Below are positions 1 through 7,822 of a DNA stretch of 64,000 nucleotides, piece after piece. The stretch comes from Mucilaginibacter rubeus (GTDB lineage Bacteria; Bacteroidota; Bacteroidia; Sphingobacteriales; Sphingobacteriaceae). The stretch spans positions 2,356,001-2,420,000 of the forward strand of contig NZ_CP043450.1 of assembly GCF_003286415.2 (NCBI RefSeq), read 5' to 3'. Made by a program: the position numbers and the translations under genes. Within the stretch, counting starts at the first letter, position 1; every line of letters begins with the position of its first letter. The notes below the pieces were generated by a model that was not told the DNA's origin, ran no database searches, and saw only the letters and a list, made by a program, of their open reading frames with translations.

Positions 1-453
1 ATAGCTATATGCTTCGTTGTAGCGGCGTTCATCAAACAACACATCTCCTTTAGAAAGATGAGCCTGGCCGTACTCACTGGTGAATTTTAACTTCTTTTCA
101 GGCGTGTCAAAAATGTTGAGCATGCTATCTGCATATAGCAACGCCATTTTACGATCATTCTTTACATGAGCTGCGTAGGTATAAATAAAAAAGTAATAAT
201 TATATACCTGTTTAAAGCCGAGATTGTTGGAATGGTGAAAGGCCGAATCAAGATAATCTGCAGCCGCTTTCTGATGACCATTATCATACATCGACGTAGC
301 TGTATCAACAGCCTTATTGTAAGCCGATGATGAAAGAAAACCCTTAGGTTGTTGCTGGCAGGAACTGATGATGAGCAACAAGGAAGCAAAAAACAAGCAT
401 ACCTGTGTAATAACAGATTGTATTGTTTGTTTAAAGCTTTTGTATATAAACAT
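1..453 (-). CDS. TPR sensor lipoprotein, N-terminal part (cut by window edge)
   Basis: This reading frame begins at an ATG at 453 and stays open for 151 codons to the left edge, so only the N-terminus is present. Residues 1-32 form a lipoprotein signal: a basic start, a hydrophobic stretch and a lipobox ending SSC. What follows is helical, with pairs such as YLDSAFHHS and ALLYADSM that resemble TPR repeats, and it parallels the N-terminal sensor half of the neighbouring kinase at 623-2737. By analogy it is probably a second TPR histidine kinase, but the kinase half is outside the window. The signal peptide and frame are clear; the kinase assignment is inferred. Confidence 0.75.
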   Translation of the reverse strand, partial: MFIYKSFKQTIQSVITQVCLFFASLLLIISSCQQQPKGFLSSSAYNKAVDTATSMYDNGHQKAAADYLDSAFHHSNNLGFKQVYNYYFFIYTYAAHVKNDRKMALLYADSMLNIFDTPEKKLKFTSEYGQAHLSKGDVLFDERRYNEAYSY

Positions 454-622
454 CAAAGATTAAGTTACGTCAGGTTTAGTGTTGGTTTTAAAACAGGGTT
501 AAACTATGAAATTTCTTCAAAATAACTATACTGCTTTTATGATTATTGTTAATTAATTACCTAAAATGAAATTTAATTAATCGAGTCAAGGACTAATGGC
601 TGCCGTTTGATTGATTAATAAA

Positions 623-2737
623 TTATGCTACTTCGGCAGGAAGATATACGTAAAAACTGGAGCCGTTGTTTAGGTCGCTCTTTAACCAGATCCTGCCGCT
701 ATGTTTTTCAACTATTTGCCGGCAAATTGAAAGCCCAAGGCCAAATGATCTTTCGCCGTCGGTACCGGGACGTTTGGCTTCGGTGAACATATTAAACACC
801 TGTTGCTGTAATTTATCAGGAATACCAATGCCATAATCTTTAACACATATTTCAACCCCCTGGTGCTTTTGGTTTACAATTACATAAATAACCGCTCCTC
901 TTGGGCTAAATTTAATGGCGTTGCTGATGAGGTTACTGATAACGCGCCATATTTTTTCCCGGTTTATCAATAGCTCTGTAGGGGTATCGAGCAGGCTAAG
1001 CATGATATCTTGATCTTTTTCAGCCGCCTTGAATCTCAACAAGTCGACGCTATTACTGATAAGGCTGTTAATCTCAACCCATTCCTTATTAAAGGAGACG
1101 TTAGCCGTATTTGCAGCCTCCAAAATCTCATTAATAAGCTCGAGCGAATTGTATGAAGTTTCTTTAATGAGATTGATCAGGTCTGTTTGTTCTTCATCTT
1201 GTGCGTCATCAACCATTGCTGCTGACAATGATGCTATGCCACCAAGAGGGTTGCGGAGGTCGTGAGCAACGGCGCGCAGGATCCGGTCTTTTTCACGGCT
1301 TCCGCGGTTTACTTCTTCGAGGGTGTTCTCCAATTCGTTTTTCTGTAGTTGGATCTGGTCATTCAGCTTTTTTATCGCAACGATATCCCGCTTAGATCTT
1401 TTCAGGTTGCGGAAAACAAGGAAGATAATAATTACCGCCATCACCGAAAAAAGTACAGCAAGGCAGATGTATACCAATTGCAGTTTGTTGTGCCCTTTAA
1501 GGTTTTCTATCTGATTTTCCTTGTCGAAATTAGCCTGTTGCTGGTTTACATCCGTCCGTTTCAAAGAGGATGTCCTTTTCAGTGCTGAGTCTTTTAAAGC
1601 GGAGTAATTTTTTAGATAAAACAGGCTGTTCTGATAGTCCTTTCTTTGCAGGTAATATGTACTCATTAAACCGTTCCAACTGGTTTCTGCGTCGTCATTA
1701 TTTATAATATCAAGCTGGAGACGCAGGCTTTTCAGTAATTCATAGAGTTCGGCTGGCTTATTGGTGCTTAGGTATAACCGGGCAAGTTTTATCTCGGTTA
1801 ATTCGGCATCGCGGTTATCATTGCCGGGCTTTAAATTAATAGCGATACTTTTCTTCAATAACTCACTTGCCTGGGGGTAATCATGAACAAGCATAGCTAA
1901 ATCGCCCTGGTTACCGTATACTACACCTCTGGCAACTTCAAGCAGGTTTGCGCGTTCAGCAAATCTTGTGCTGTTTTCGTTAATGTAAATTAGTGCTTTG
2001 TTTAAGTAAAGCCTTGAGCTATCAATATCACCGCTGTTTTTATAGCTCTCGCCGATATTATCCAAAAGTTCCTGACGTTGGTAAAAGGCGCGAAAATCAT
2101 CGGTATAGGCGTAGCTTTGCCTGTGGCTGATCTTGAAATAATTAGCGGCTTCCTTAAAATGCCCCTGTTTAAACATAATCATACCCATGCGGTAGGTGTA
2201 TTCGGCTAATATGGCGTCGTCAATGGCGTTTTTGCCAATAGAATAGCCCTTGTAAAAGTACCGGTAAGCCTGATCGTATTTCACCATATCCGAATAGGCA
2301 TCGCCAGTCGCGAAATCCGCTTCAGATGCTAAGGCTATGTGCTGATCGGGGGTAACGCTTTCTGCTGCTACTGCCTGCATCGTATCAGCATAGGGCATGG
2401 CCTTTTTAGGGTCATGCAATGCTTTTAAATTATAAAGAAAATGAAAAGCGTAAAAACGGAACCTGTCACTTACATAAGGACGGCTTACTGTTTTATATGC
2501 AGAATCGAGGTATTCAATGGCCCTGTGAGGCTGGGATTTTTCGCCGTTATATGACGTTACCGTATCAAATATCGGCTTAAACTGTTTGGAATAGTTGCCG
2601 GTATCACGGGTGTTATTTGCGCAGGAATTAAAAGCCAATAAACATGCGAACGCCAACCATATAGTATGATTGAGCAGCACTTTGTTTAAACTAACAGGGC
2701 TATCAGGGGGCGCCAACTTTGAGTGTTTACGCAACAA
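623..2737 (-). CDS. TPR-repeat membrane histidine kinase (lipoprotein type)
   Basis: Hybrid sensor of about 700 residues. It has an N-terminal lipoprotein signal (lipobox AFNSC near residue 39), TPR-like helical repeats over roughly residues 60-400, one transmembrane segment around 430-455, a coiled coil, then HisKA and HATPase domains. The phospho-acceptor box reads AVAHDLRNPLGG, the N box is NLISNAIKFSPRG and the G boxes are DYGIGIP and FGLGLSI. TPR sensors of this layout are common in Bacteroidetes and autophosphorylate on His. The start is uncertain: 2737 is a TTG directly after a stop-bounded region, and a GTG about 19 codons downstream would give a more usual short signal peptide. The next gene leftward is a probable paralogue. 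Confidence 0.9.
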   Translation of the reverse strand: MLRKHSKLAPPDSPVSLNKVLLNHTIWLAFACLLAFNSCANNTRDTGNYSKQFKPIFDTVTSYNGEKSQPHRAIEYLDSAYKTVSRPYVSDRFRFYAFHFLYNLKALHDPKKAMPYADTMQAVAAESVTPDQHIALASEADFATGDAYSDMVKYDQAYRYFYKGYSIGKNAIDDAILAEYTYRMGMIMFKQGHFKEAANYFKISHRQSYAYTDDFRAFYQRQELLDNIGESYKNSGDIDSSRLYLNKALIYINENSTRFAERANLLEVARGVVYGNQGDLAMLVHDYPQASELLKKSIAINLKPGNDNRDAELTEIKLARLYLSTNKPAELYELLKSLRLQLDIINNDDAETSWNGLMSTYYLQRKDYQNSLFYLKNYSALKDSALKRTSSLKRTDVNQQQANFDKENQIENLKGHNKLQLVYICLAVLFSVMAVIIIFLVFRNLKRSKRDIVAIKKLNDQIQLQKNELENTLEEVNRGSREKDRILRAVAHDLRNPLGGIASLSAAMVDDAQDEEQTDLINLIKETSYNSLELINEILEAANTANVSFNKEWVEINSLISNSVDLLRFKAAEKDQDIMLSLLDTPTELLINREKIWRVISNLISNAIKFSPRGAVIYVIVNQKHQGVEICVKDYGIGIPDKLQQQVFNMFTEAKRPGTDGERSFGLGLSICRQIVEKHSGRIWLKSDLNNGSSFYVYLPAEVA

Positions 2738-2823
2738 ATATAATGTTCATAATTATAACGAACAATATTTTTGCGTCAGAATAACACGTATGTTACTAAA
2801 AGTTAAAGCGCGTTGATTATCTG

Positions 2824-4005
2824 TTACTTAAAAGCATCCAGGCCGGTAATGTCCATCCCTGTAATAAGCAAATGGATGTCATGTGTACCTTCATAAGTAA
2901 TTACCGATTCCAGGTTCATCATATGCCTCATAATAGGGTATTCGCCTGTAATGCCCATACCTCCAAGCATTTGCCTTGCTTCGCGCGCAATAGTGATAGC
3001 TGTTTCAACACTGTTTCGCTTGGCCATTGATATCTGGGCCGGGGTAGCCCGGTTTTCATTCTTAAGTGTGCCTAAGCGCCAAACCAATAGCTGACCTTTG
3101 GTGATCTCTGTTATCATTTCGGCCAGTTTTTTTTGTTGAAGCTGGAAACCTGCAATAGGGCGGCCAAATTGTTCCCGTTCTTTAGTGTAACGAAGAGCAG
3201 TATCGTAGCAATCCATCGCGGCACCCAAGGCGCCCCAGGCAATTCCATAACGTGCCTGGTTTAAGCATCCCAATGGCCCTTTAATGCCGGCAACATTTGG
3301 TAATAGGTTTTCTTTAGGTACTTTAACATGGTCAAAAACAAGTTCGCCGGTAGCCGATGCCCTCAGCGACCATTTGTTATGGGTGGTTGGTGTAGTAAAA
3401 CCTTCCATGCCGCGTTCAACTATCAAGCCGCGAATTTTGCCCTCTTCATCTTTAGCCCAAACAACGGCAATATCGGCAAAAGGCGAATTGGAGATCCACA
3501 TTTTGGCGCCGTTAAGGATATAGTGGTCGCCCGCGTCTTTTATGTTGGTGGTCATACCACCGGGGTTTGATCCATGATCTGGCTCTGTTAAACCAAAGCA
3601 GCCCATTAACTCACCTGTAGCAAGCTTGGGCAGATACTTTTTGCGTTGTTCTTCGCTACCATAAGCATAAATCGGGTACATTACTAATGATCCCTGAACC
3701 GAGGCTGTGGAACGGATGCCTGAATCACCGCGCTCTAACTCCTGCATGATGATACCATATGACATATAGTCCAGACCCGCACCGCCATATTCAACGGGGA
3801 TAGTGGGGCCAAATGCACCAATTTCGGCGAGGCCTTTCAGTAGCTGCGAAGGGAACTCAGCTTTTTGAGCATAGTCTTCAATAATCGGACTTAACTCTTT
3901 TTTTACCCAATCCCGTACCGATGAACGGATGAGCTTATGTTCGTCGGTGAGTAATTCATCTAACAAGTAATAGTCCGGGGCTTCGTACAGATCTGTTTTG
4001 GCCAT
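2824..4005 (-). CDS. acyl-CoA dehydrogenase, glutaryl-CoA dehydrogenase type
   Basis: FAD enzyme of 393 residues that probably oxidises and decarboxylates glutaryl-CoA to crotonyl-CoA in lysine/tryptophan breakdown. It closely follows the glutaryl-CoA dehydrogenase pattern: SVQGSLVMYPIYAYGSEEQR, GCFGLTEPDHGS, SLRASATGE, NQARYGIAWG and the catalytic-base segment ITYEGTHDIH (Glu about 372). Length fits the family. The frame extends upstream to 4056, but I place the start at the ATG at 4005, because the extra codons cover a perfect Bacteroidetes -7 element (4024-4031) and carry no conserved sequence. It stands alone, without other glutarate genes, so the exact substrate is inferred from sequence alone. 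Confidence 0.88.
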   Translation of the reverse strand: MAKTDLYEAPDYYLLDELLTDEHKLIRSSVRDWVKKELSPIIEDYAQKAEFPSQLLKGLAEIGAFGPTIPVEYGGAGLDYMSYGIIMQELERGDSGIRSTASVQGSLVMYPIYAYGSEEQRKKYLPKLATGELMGCFGLTEPDHGSNPGGMTTNIKDAGDHYILNGAKMWISNSPFADIAVVWAKDEEGKIRGLIVERGMEGFTTPTTHNKWSLRASATGELVFDHVKVPKENLLPNVAGIKGPLGCLNQARYGIAWGALGAAMDCYDTALRYTKEREQFGRPIAGFQLQQKKLAEMITEITKGQLLVWRLGTLKNENRATPAQISMAKRNSVETAITIAREARQMLGGMGITGEYPIMRHMMNLESVITYEGTHDIHLLITGMDITGLDAFK

Positions 4006-4023
4006 AACGTTATAGTTGGTGGG

Positions 4024-4031
4024 CAAATATA
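4024..4031 (-). promoter_or_regulatory. TAnnTTTG promoter element of the acyl-CoA dehydrogenase
   Basis: On the minus strand this reads TATATTTG, a perfect match to the Bacteroidetes -7 consensus, 18 bases before the ATG at 4005. A TTG lies about 22 bases further upstream. Its place inside the longer open frame supports the shorter start. Confidence 0.6.
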
Positions 4032-4239
4032 AAGCATTTATCACCGGTAAAAGCAAGTCAAAAAGGCCGTTTTTTGATGTGTGAGGCCACTTTATTACAA
4101 AAAGTAGGTTTAAACGGTTTAAAGCATGTTTTTGACAAAAAAATATTTTTACGGGCTGAAAATCTGTATGATTAAAAATATTTTGAAAAGTCTTTTCCCT
4201 CAGGATGAGATTTAGATATGGCTTTTGTTACTTTTGAGG

Positions 4240-4599
4240 ATGATCAATATAGCCTTGCAAGGTGCGGAGTTTTTCGCGTATCACGGATTTTATCCTGAAG
4301 AACAAAAAATAGGTTGCCGTTTTTTAGTTGATGTAAACGTAGGTTTTGTGCCTCCTGGCGATCTGCTGGAAGACAATCTGAGTAAAACAGTTGATTATGA
4401 GCGCGTGTATATCATAGTATGTGAAGAGATGAAGCATCCGCGCAAACTGATCGAAACTGTTGGGCAGTCGATAATTGATCGTATCAAAAAGAAATATCCG
4501 TTTGCGGAAAGCATTGAGGTTACCATCAAAAAGCTTACTCCGCCATTGAGCGGTAAAGTGGCCCATTCGGCTGTTATTATAAACTATAAGAAATCCTAA
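4240..4599 (+). CDS. folB: dihydroneopterin aldolase
   Basis: Folate-pathway enzyme of 119 residues that splits 7,8-dihydroneopterin into 6-hydroxymethyl-dihydropterin and glycolaldehyde. The family signature is visible: AYHGFYPEEQKIG near residues 13-23, with the pterin-binding Glu, the central VDYERVY segment, and the C-terminal catalytic Lys region KKLTPPLSG. The frame is open from 4225, but the first ATG at 4240 gives the usual short N-terminus. A TACTTTTG element ends only three bases before this ATG, so the message may be almost leaderless. It is followed two bases after its stop by the GlcD-like oxidase, so the two are probably co-transcribed. Confidence 0.92.
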   Translation: MINIALQGAEFFAYHGFYPEEQKIGCRFLVDVNVGFVPPGDLLEDNLSKTVDYERVYIIVCEEMKHPRKLIETVGQSIIDRIKKKYPFAESIEVTIKKLTPPLSGKVAHSAVIINYKKS

Positions 4600-4601
4600 T
4601 C

Positions 4602-5999
4602 ATGGAATTCAATAAAATATCGGCTCAAATATTAGATGCCATTACTGCAGTTGTAGGAGAGGGCAATGTATTAACCAGTCACGAAAGCCTCGAAAAATAC
4701 AGCCACGACGAAACTGAGGATTTGGTTTATTATCCCGAAGTAGTAGCACGCCCGCAAACTCCTGAGGAAGTTGCCGCATTATTAAAAATCTGTAATGAAA
4801 ACCTGATCCCGGTAACGCCGCGTGGTGCAGGTACTGGTCTTAGTGGTGGTGCTTTGCCCATAAAAGGTGGTTTGCTGATTGCTATGGAGCGCTTCAACAA
4901 AGTACTTGATATTGATGAGCAAAACTTACAGGCGACCGTTGAGCCGGGTGTGGTAACCGAAGAATTTATGAATGCGGTAGCTGCCAAAGGCTTGCTTTAC
5001 CCGGTTGACCCGGCCAGCAAAGGTAGTTGCTTTATTGGCGGCAATGTGTCGCATGGGTCTGGTGGCCCGCGGGTTGTTAAATACGGCACCATTCGGGAGT
5101 ATGTGCTTAACCTGCAGGTTGTTTTAACCTCGGGCGAGATCATCTGGACCGGGGCTAATACCTTAAAGTACGCGTCGGGCTATAACCTTACGCAACTGAT
5201 GATCGGTTCGGAGGGCACTTTGGGTATTGTTACCAAAATAGTGGTAAAGCTTATTCCGGCCCCAACGCTTGATGCTTTAATGCTGGCGTCGTTCCCTACA
5301 AATGAAATGGCCTGTGCAGCTGTTTCGGCTATATTCAGGGCAGGAATCGTTCCATCAGCGCTTGAGTTTATGGAGCGAAAAGGTGTAGAGTGGGTAAAGG
5401 AGCATGATGATATTGCCTTTGATCTTCAGGACGGCATTGAAGCTTTTCTTTTGATTGAGGTTGACGGTACCAATCAGGATGTGATTTTTAGTGATTGCGA
5501 AAAGATAAATTCAGTACTTGAAGAGTTTGATTGTCGCGATGTTCTGTTTGCAGATTCGTCGGCTCAAAAGGAAGAGCTTTGGCGCTTAAGGCGTACCATG
5601 GCGGTGTCGGTAAAATCAAACTCGGTTTATAAAGAAGAGGATACAGTTGTTCCGCGTGCGGCGTTACCTCAGTTAATTAAAGGTATAAAAGAAACCGGGG
5701 CCAAATACGGCTTTGCATCAGTATGTTATGGCCACGCCGGCGATGGAAACCTGCATGTAAATATCATCAAAGCCAACATGAGCGATGAGGATTGGAACAA
5801 CAAACTAAAATTCGGTATCCGGGAAATATTTGAGCTTACGGTATCCCTTGGTGGTACACTATCGGGCGAGCACGGTATTGGTCTTGTACAAAAGGATTTT
5901 ATGCCGATAAAATTTTCGGACATACACTTTGCGCTTTGGAAAGGTATAAAACAAGTATTTGACCCTAAAGGGATCCTGAATCCAGGGAAGATTTTTTAG
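4602..5999 (+). CDS. FAD-linked oxidase, GlcD / D-lactate dehydrogenase type
   Basis: Flavoprotein of 465 residues that oxidises a D-2-hydroxy acid such as glycolate or D-lactate. The N-terminal FAD_binding_4 domain covers about residues 40-215 (TPRGAGTGLSGGALP, QATVEPG, SHGSGGPRVVKYG, LMIGSEGTLGIVTK). The C-terminal FAD-oxidase domain covers about 220-465 (YGHAGDGNLHVN, SGEHGIGLVQK). Length is normal for single-subunit GlcD homologues. It starts two bases after folB, a coupling with no obvious metabolic logic. No GlcE or GlcF partner is adjacent, so the substrate cannot be fixed here. Confidence 0.88.
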   Translation: MEFNKISAQILDAITAVVGEGNVLTSHESLEKYSHDETEDLVYYPEVVARPQTPEEVAALLKICNENLIPVTPRGAGTGLSGGALPIKGGLLIAMERFNKVLDIDEQNLQATVEPGVVTEEFMNAVAAKGLLYPVDPASKGSCFIGGNVSHGSGGPRVVKYGTIREYVLNLQVVLTSGEIIWTGANTLKYASGYNLTQLMIGSEGTLGIVTKIVVKLIPAPTLDALMLASFPTNEMACAAVSAIFRAGIVPSALEFMERKGVEWVKEHDDIAFDLQDGIEAFLLIEVDGTNQDVIFSDCEKINSVLEEFDCRDVLFADSSAQKEELWRLRRTMAVSVKSNSVYKEEDTVVPRAALPQLIKGIKETGAKYGFASVCYGHAGDGNLHVNIIKANMSDEDWNNKLKFGIREIFELTVSLGGTLSGEHGIGLVQKDFMPIKFSDIHFALWKGIKQVFDPKGILNPGKIF

Positions 6000-6016
6000 T
6001 CAAGAAAAACCGCGCG

Positions 6017-6094
6017 TCATTGCGAGGCACGAAGCAATCCCCAATTAGCAGAGCCGCTCTGAAAAGTTAGGGATTGCTTCGTGCCTCGCAATGA
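6017..6094. repeat. palindromic intergenic repeat, copy 1
   Basis: Two perfectly complementary 25-base arms (6017-6041 and 6070-6094, core CATTGCGAGG..GAAGCAATCC) enclose a 28-base spacer. The element lies between the convergent oxidase and thioesterase genes. A second copy is at 11849-11930. It lacks any open frame and looks like a REP/MITE-like dispersed element; as RNA it would form a long hairpin and could also end transcription. Confidence 0.85.
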
Positions 6095-6127
6095 GGATTT
6101 GAGAGATAAATATCTGCCATCTAACAA

Positions 6128-6574
6128 TCAATTCGTATTCAGGATCAATCTTGGTTCGTCATAATTGATCATCCTGTGCCTTTCGGGCGATGGGATAGGC
6201 ACCGATTTGTTAGCCGAGTAATCATAACTTATACAAACCGTTTTGCCTGTAGTTACTATTTCTTCACCCTGGGGAGTTATCCGCACTAATACGTGCATCA
6301 TGTCAAAACTACTATTGCCTATACGTATAGTACGTACATAGCATGCAATATTATCCTGAACGGTTAGAGGCTTCAGGTAATTGATTTCTGAACGGCCGAG
6401 AATGATCCCGGTATTGCTCCAATCCCAGTTAATAATTTCTTTCCAATAGCCAATACGGGCTATTTCAAAGTAGGTAAGGTACACTGCGTTGTTTACGTGT
6501 CCGAATGAATCGATATCCGAAAAACGGATAGGGATAGGGGTTTTATATTTGTAATCGGTAAGTTTTTCAGTCAT
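6128..6574 (-). CDS. acyl-CoA thioesterase, 4HBT hotdog fold
   Basis: Single hotdog domain of 148 residues of the 4-hydroxybenzoyl-CoA thioesterase / YbgC / FadM group, which hydrolyse acyl-CoA esters in the cytoplasm. The catalytic signature RFSDIDSFGHVNNAVYLTYFE lies at about residues 17-37, including the Asp of the DxDxxGHVNN motif. Length is normal. The substrate is not evident. It is convergent with the GlcD-like gene and separated from it by the palindromic repeat. Confidence 0.85.
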   Translation of the reverse strand: MTEKLTDYKYKTPIPIRFSDIDSFGHVNNAVYLTYFEIARIGYWKEIINWDWSNTGIILGRSEINYLKPLTVQDNIACYVRTIRIGNSSFDMMHVLVRITPQGEEIVTTGKTVCISYDYSANKSVPIPSPERHRMINYDEPRLILNTN

Positions 6575-6696
6575 TTTCGGTCATTTTGTCTGCCTAAAAA
6601 TATTATTGGTGACTTTTTGTCGCCTGTTTTAGGCTTTTTTGCCGTTGGTACAGCAGTTGATCAATAGGTTACGAAGTTAATAAAAAACAAAACTTT

Positions 6697-6702
6697 AGGA
6701 GG
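6697..6702 (+). promoter_or_regulatory. strong Shine-Dalgarno of the hsp20 gene
   Basis: AGGAGG lies eight bases before the ATG at 6711. Most genes in this window have no recognisable Shine-Dalgarno, so this full match is unusual and suggests a highly translated message. Confidence 0.7.
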
Positions 6703-6710
6703 ATATAAAA

Positions 6711-7151
6711 ATGACATTAGTAAAATTCAACAACGGCCTTAAAAATACTTCAGCTAACCCATTTTTTAGTGATGTATTTGATTCACTGATCAATGATTCG
6801 TTTTTAAGCGATAAATTAATCGCTCGTGTACCTGCTGTAAACATTGCAGAAACCGAAAACGAATTTCATGTTGAGCTGGCTGTTCCTGGCTTAAAGAAAG
6901 AAGATTTCAAGATCAATCTTGATAAAAACGTATTAAGTGTAGCTGCTGAAAAAAAAGCTGAGAACGTTGAGGAAGGTAAAAAAATTAGTAAACGTGAATA
7001 TAGCTACAATTCATTTGTAAGATCATTCACTTTGCCTGAAAGCGCCGACCAATCAAAAATTGATGCGGATTATGCTGATGGTATTTTGAAACTTACTATA
7101 GCAAAAAAAGAAGAAGCTAAATTTCAAACAAGAGAAATAGCTGTAAAATAA
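6711..7151 (+). CDS. small heat-shock protein, Hsp20/alpha-crystallin
   Basis: ATP-independent holdase of 146 residues that binds unfolding proteins. The alpha-crystallin domain spans about residues 38-130. It opens PAVNIAETENEFHVELAVPGLKKEDF, contains the YSYNSFVRSFTLPES strand region and the DADYADGILKLTIAKKE segment, the usual A-x-x-x-n-G-v-L signature. The C-terminal tail ends QTREIAVK, where the family often has an I-x-I/V anchor. The start is fixed by the AGGAGG site. A GC-rich terminator follows at 7189-7219, so the gene is monocistronic. Confidence 0.93.
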   Translation: MTLVKFNNGLKNTSANPFFSDVFDSLINDSFLSDKLIARVPAVNIAETENEFHVELAVPGLKKEDFKINLDKNVLSVAAEKKAENVEEGKKISKREYSYNSFVRSFTLPESADQSKIDADYADGILKLTIAKKEEAKFQTREIAVK

Positions 7152-7188
7152 TTAAAGACTGTTTTCATAAAGTAGTTAGTTTGGTTTG

Positions 7189-7219
7189 AAGGCCGCCCTG
7201 TAATGGGGCGGCCTTTTTT
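7189..7219. terminator. intrinsic terminator between hsp20 and ohr
   Basis: A 10-bp perfect GC-rich stem (7189-7198 with 7206-7215) has a 7-base loop and is followed by a T run. It lies between two convergent genes. The plus-strand T run is the better one, so it mainly ends hsp20. Confidence 0.9.
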
Positions 7220-7228
7220 GGTAGCTAA

Positions 7229-7642
7229 TTAATCAGCCAGCACTTTTACCTCAATGTTGTTTCTTGTGGCTTTTGAATAAGGGCAGGCCCTATGGGCTGC
7301 ATCAGCCATTTTTTGAGCAATATCCCAATCCACGCCCGGGATATGTACATGCAATTCGGCCGACAAAGCGAATGCGGCCTCGCTCTCTTTGTTGAACGAA
7401 ATATGTACGTCAACTGTTGCCTGCGTTACATCTACATTATCACGTTTACCAACAGAACCCAGCGCTCCCAGATAGCAAGCTCCCCAGGCACCAGCAAATA
7501 GCAATTCGGGGTTGGCATAGCCATCCTCGCCACCAAGTGCTGTAGGGAGTTTAAGTTCCATATCTATTACACCATCTTCTGATTTAATATGGCCTTCCCG
7601 GCCACCTTTTGCTGTTACCACAGCGGTATATAATTTTTCCAT
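7229..7642 (-). CDS. Ohr-type organic hydroperoxide reductase (OsmC family)
   Basis: Thiol peroxidase of 137 residues that reduces organic peroxides. Both redox cysteines are present: Cys56 in AGAWGACYLGAL and Cys120 in RACPYSKATRNN. The conserved Arg of the GGREGH segment (Arg15) that activates the peroxidatic Cys is also present. Length and motif order match Ohr rather than OsmC or YhfA. No OhrR regulator is adjacent. Confidence 0.9.
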   Translation of the reverse strand: MEKLYTAVVTAKGGREGHIKSEDGVIDMELKLPTALGGEDGYANPELLFAGAWGACYLGALGSVGKRDNVDVTQATVDVHISFNKESEAAFALSAELHVHIPGVDWDIAQKMADAAHRACPYSKATRNNIEVKVLAD

Positions 7643-7807
7643 GAGTTTAATCTTTGTTTTAATAGTTAACTCTTGAAATAGGATAGTGTTTGCCTGTTCT
7701 TTGATTTATGGACATGGGGGCCCTATGTAAATTATTGTATCGCGATCATTTATTGATTTATAAAATAAAAAATTTTGATCTGAGTTATGTTTTGCTAAAA
7801 ATATTAG

Positions 7808-7815
7808 TATTTTTG
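7808..7815 (+). promoter_or_regulatory. TAnnTTTG element before the radical SAM gene
   Basis: TATTTTTG fits the Bacteroidetes -7 consensus and ends seven bases before the ATG at 7823. No well-spaced -33 TTG was found, so this is tentative. Transcription from it would give a nearly leaderless message. Confidence 0.4.
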
Positions 7816-7822
7816 AATTGAT

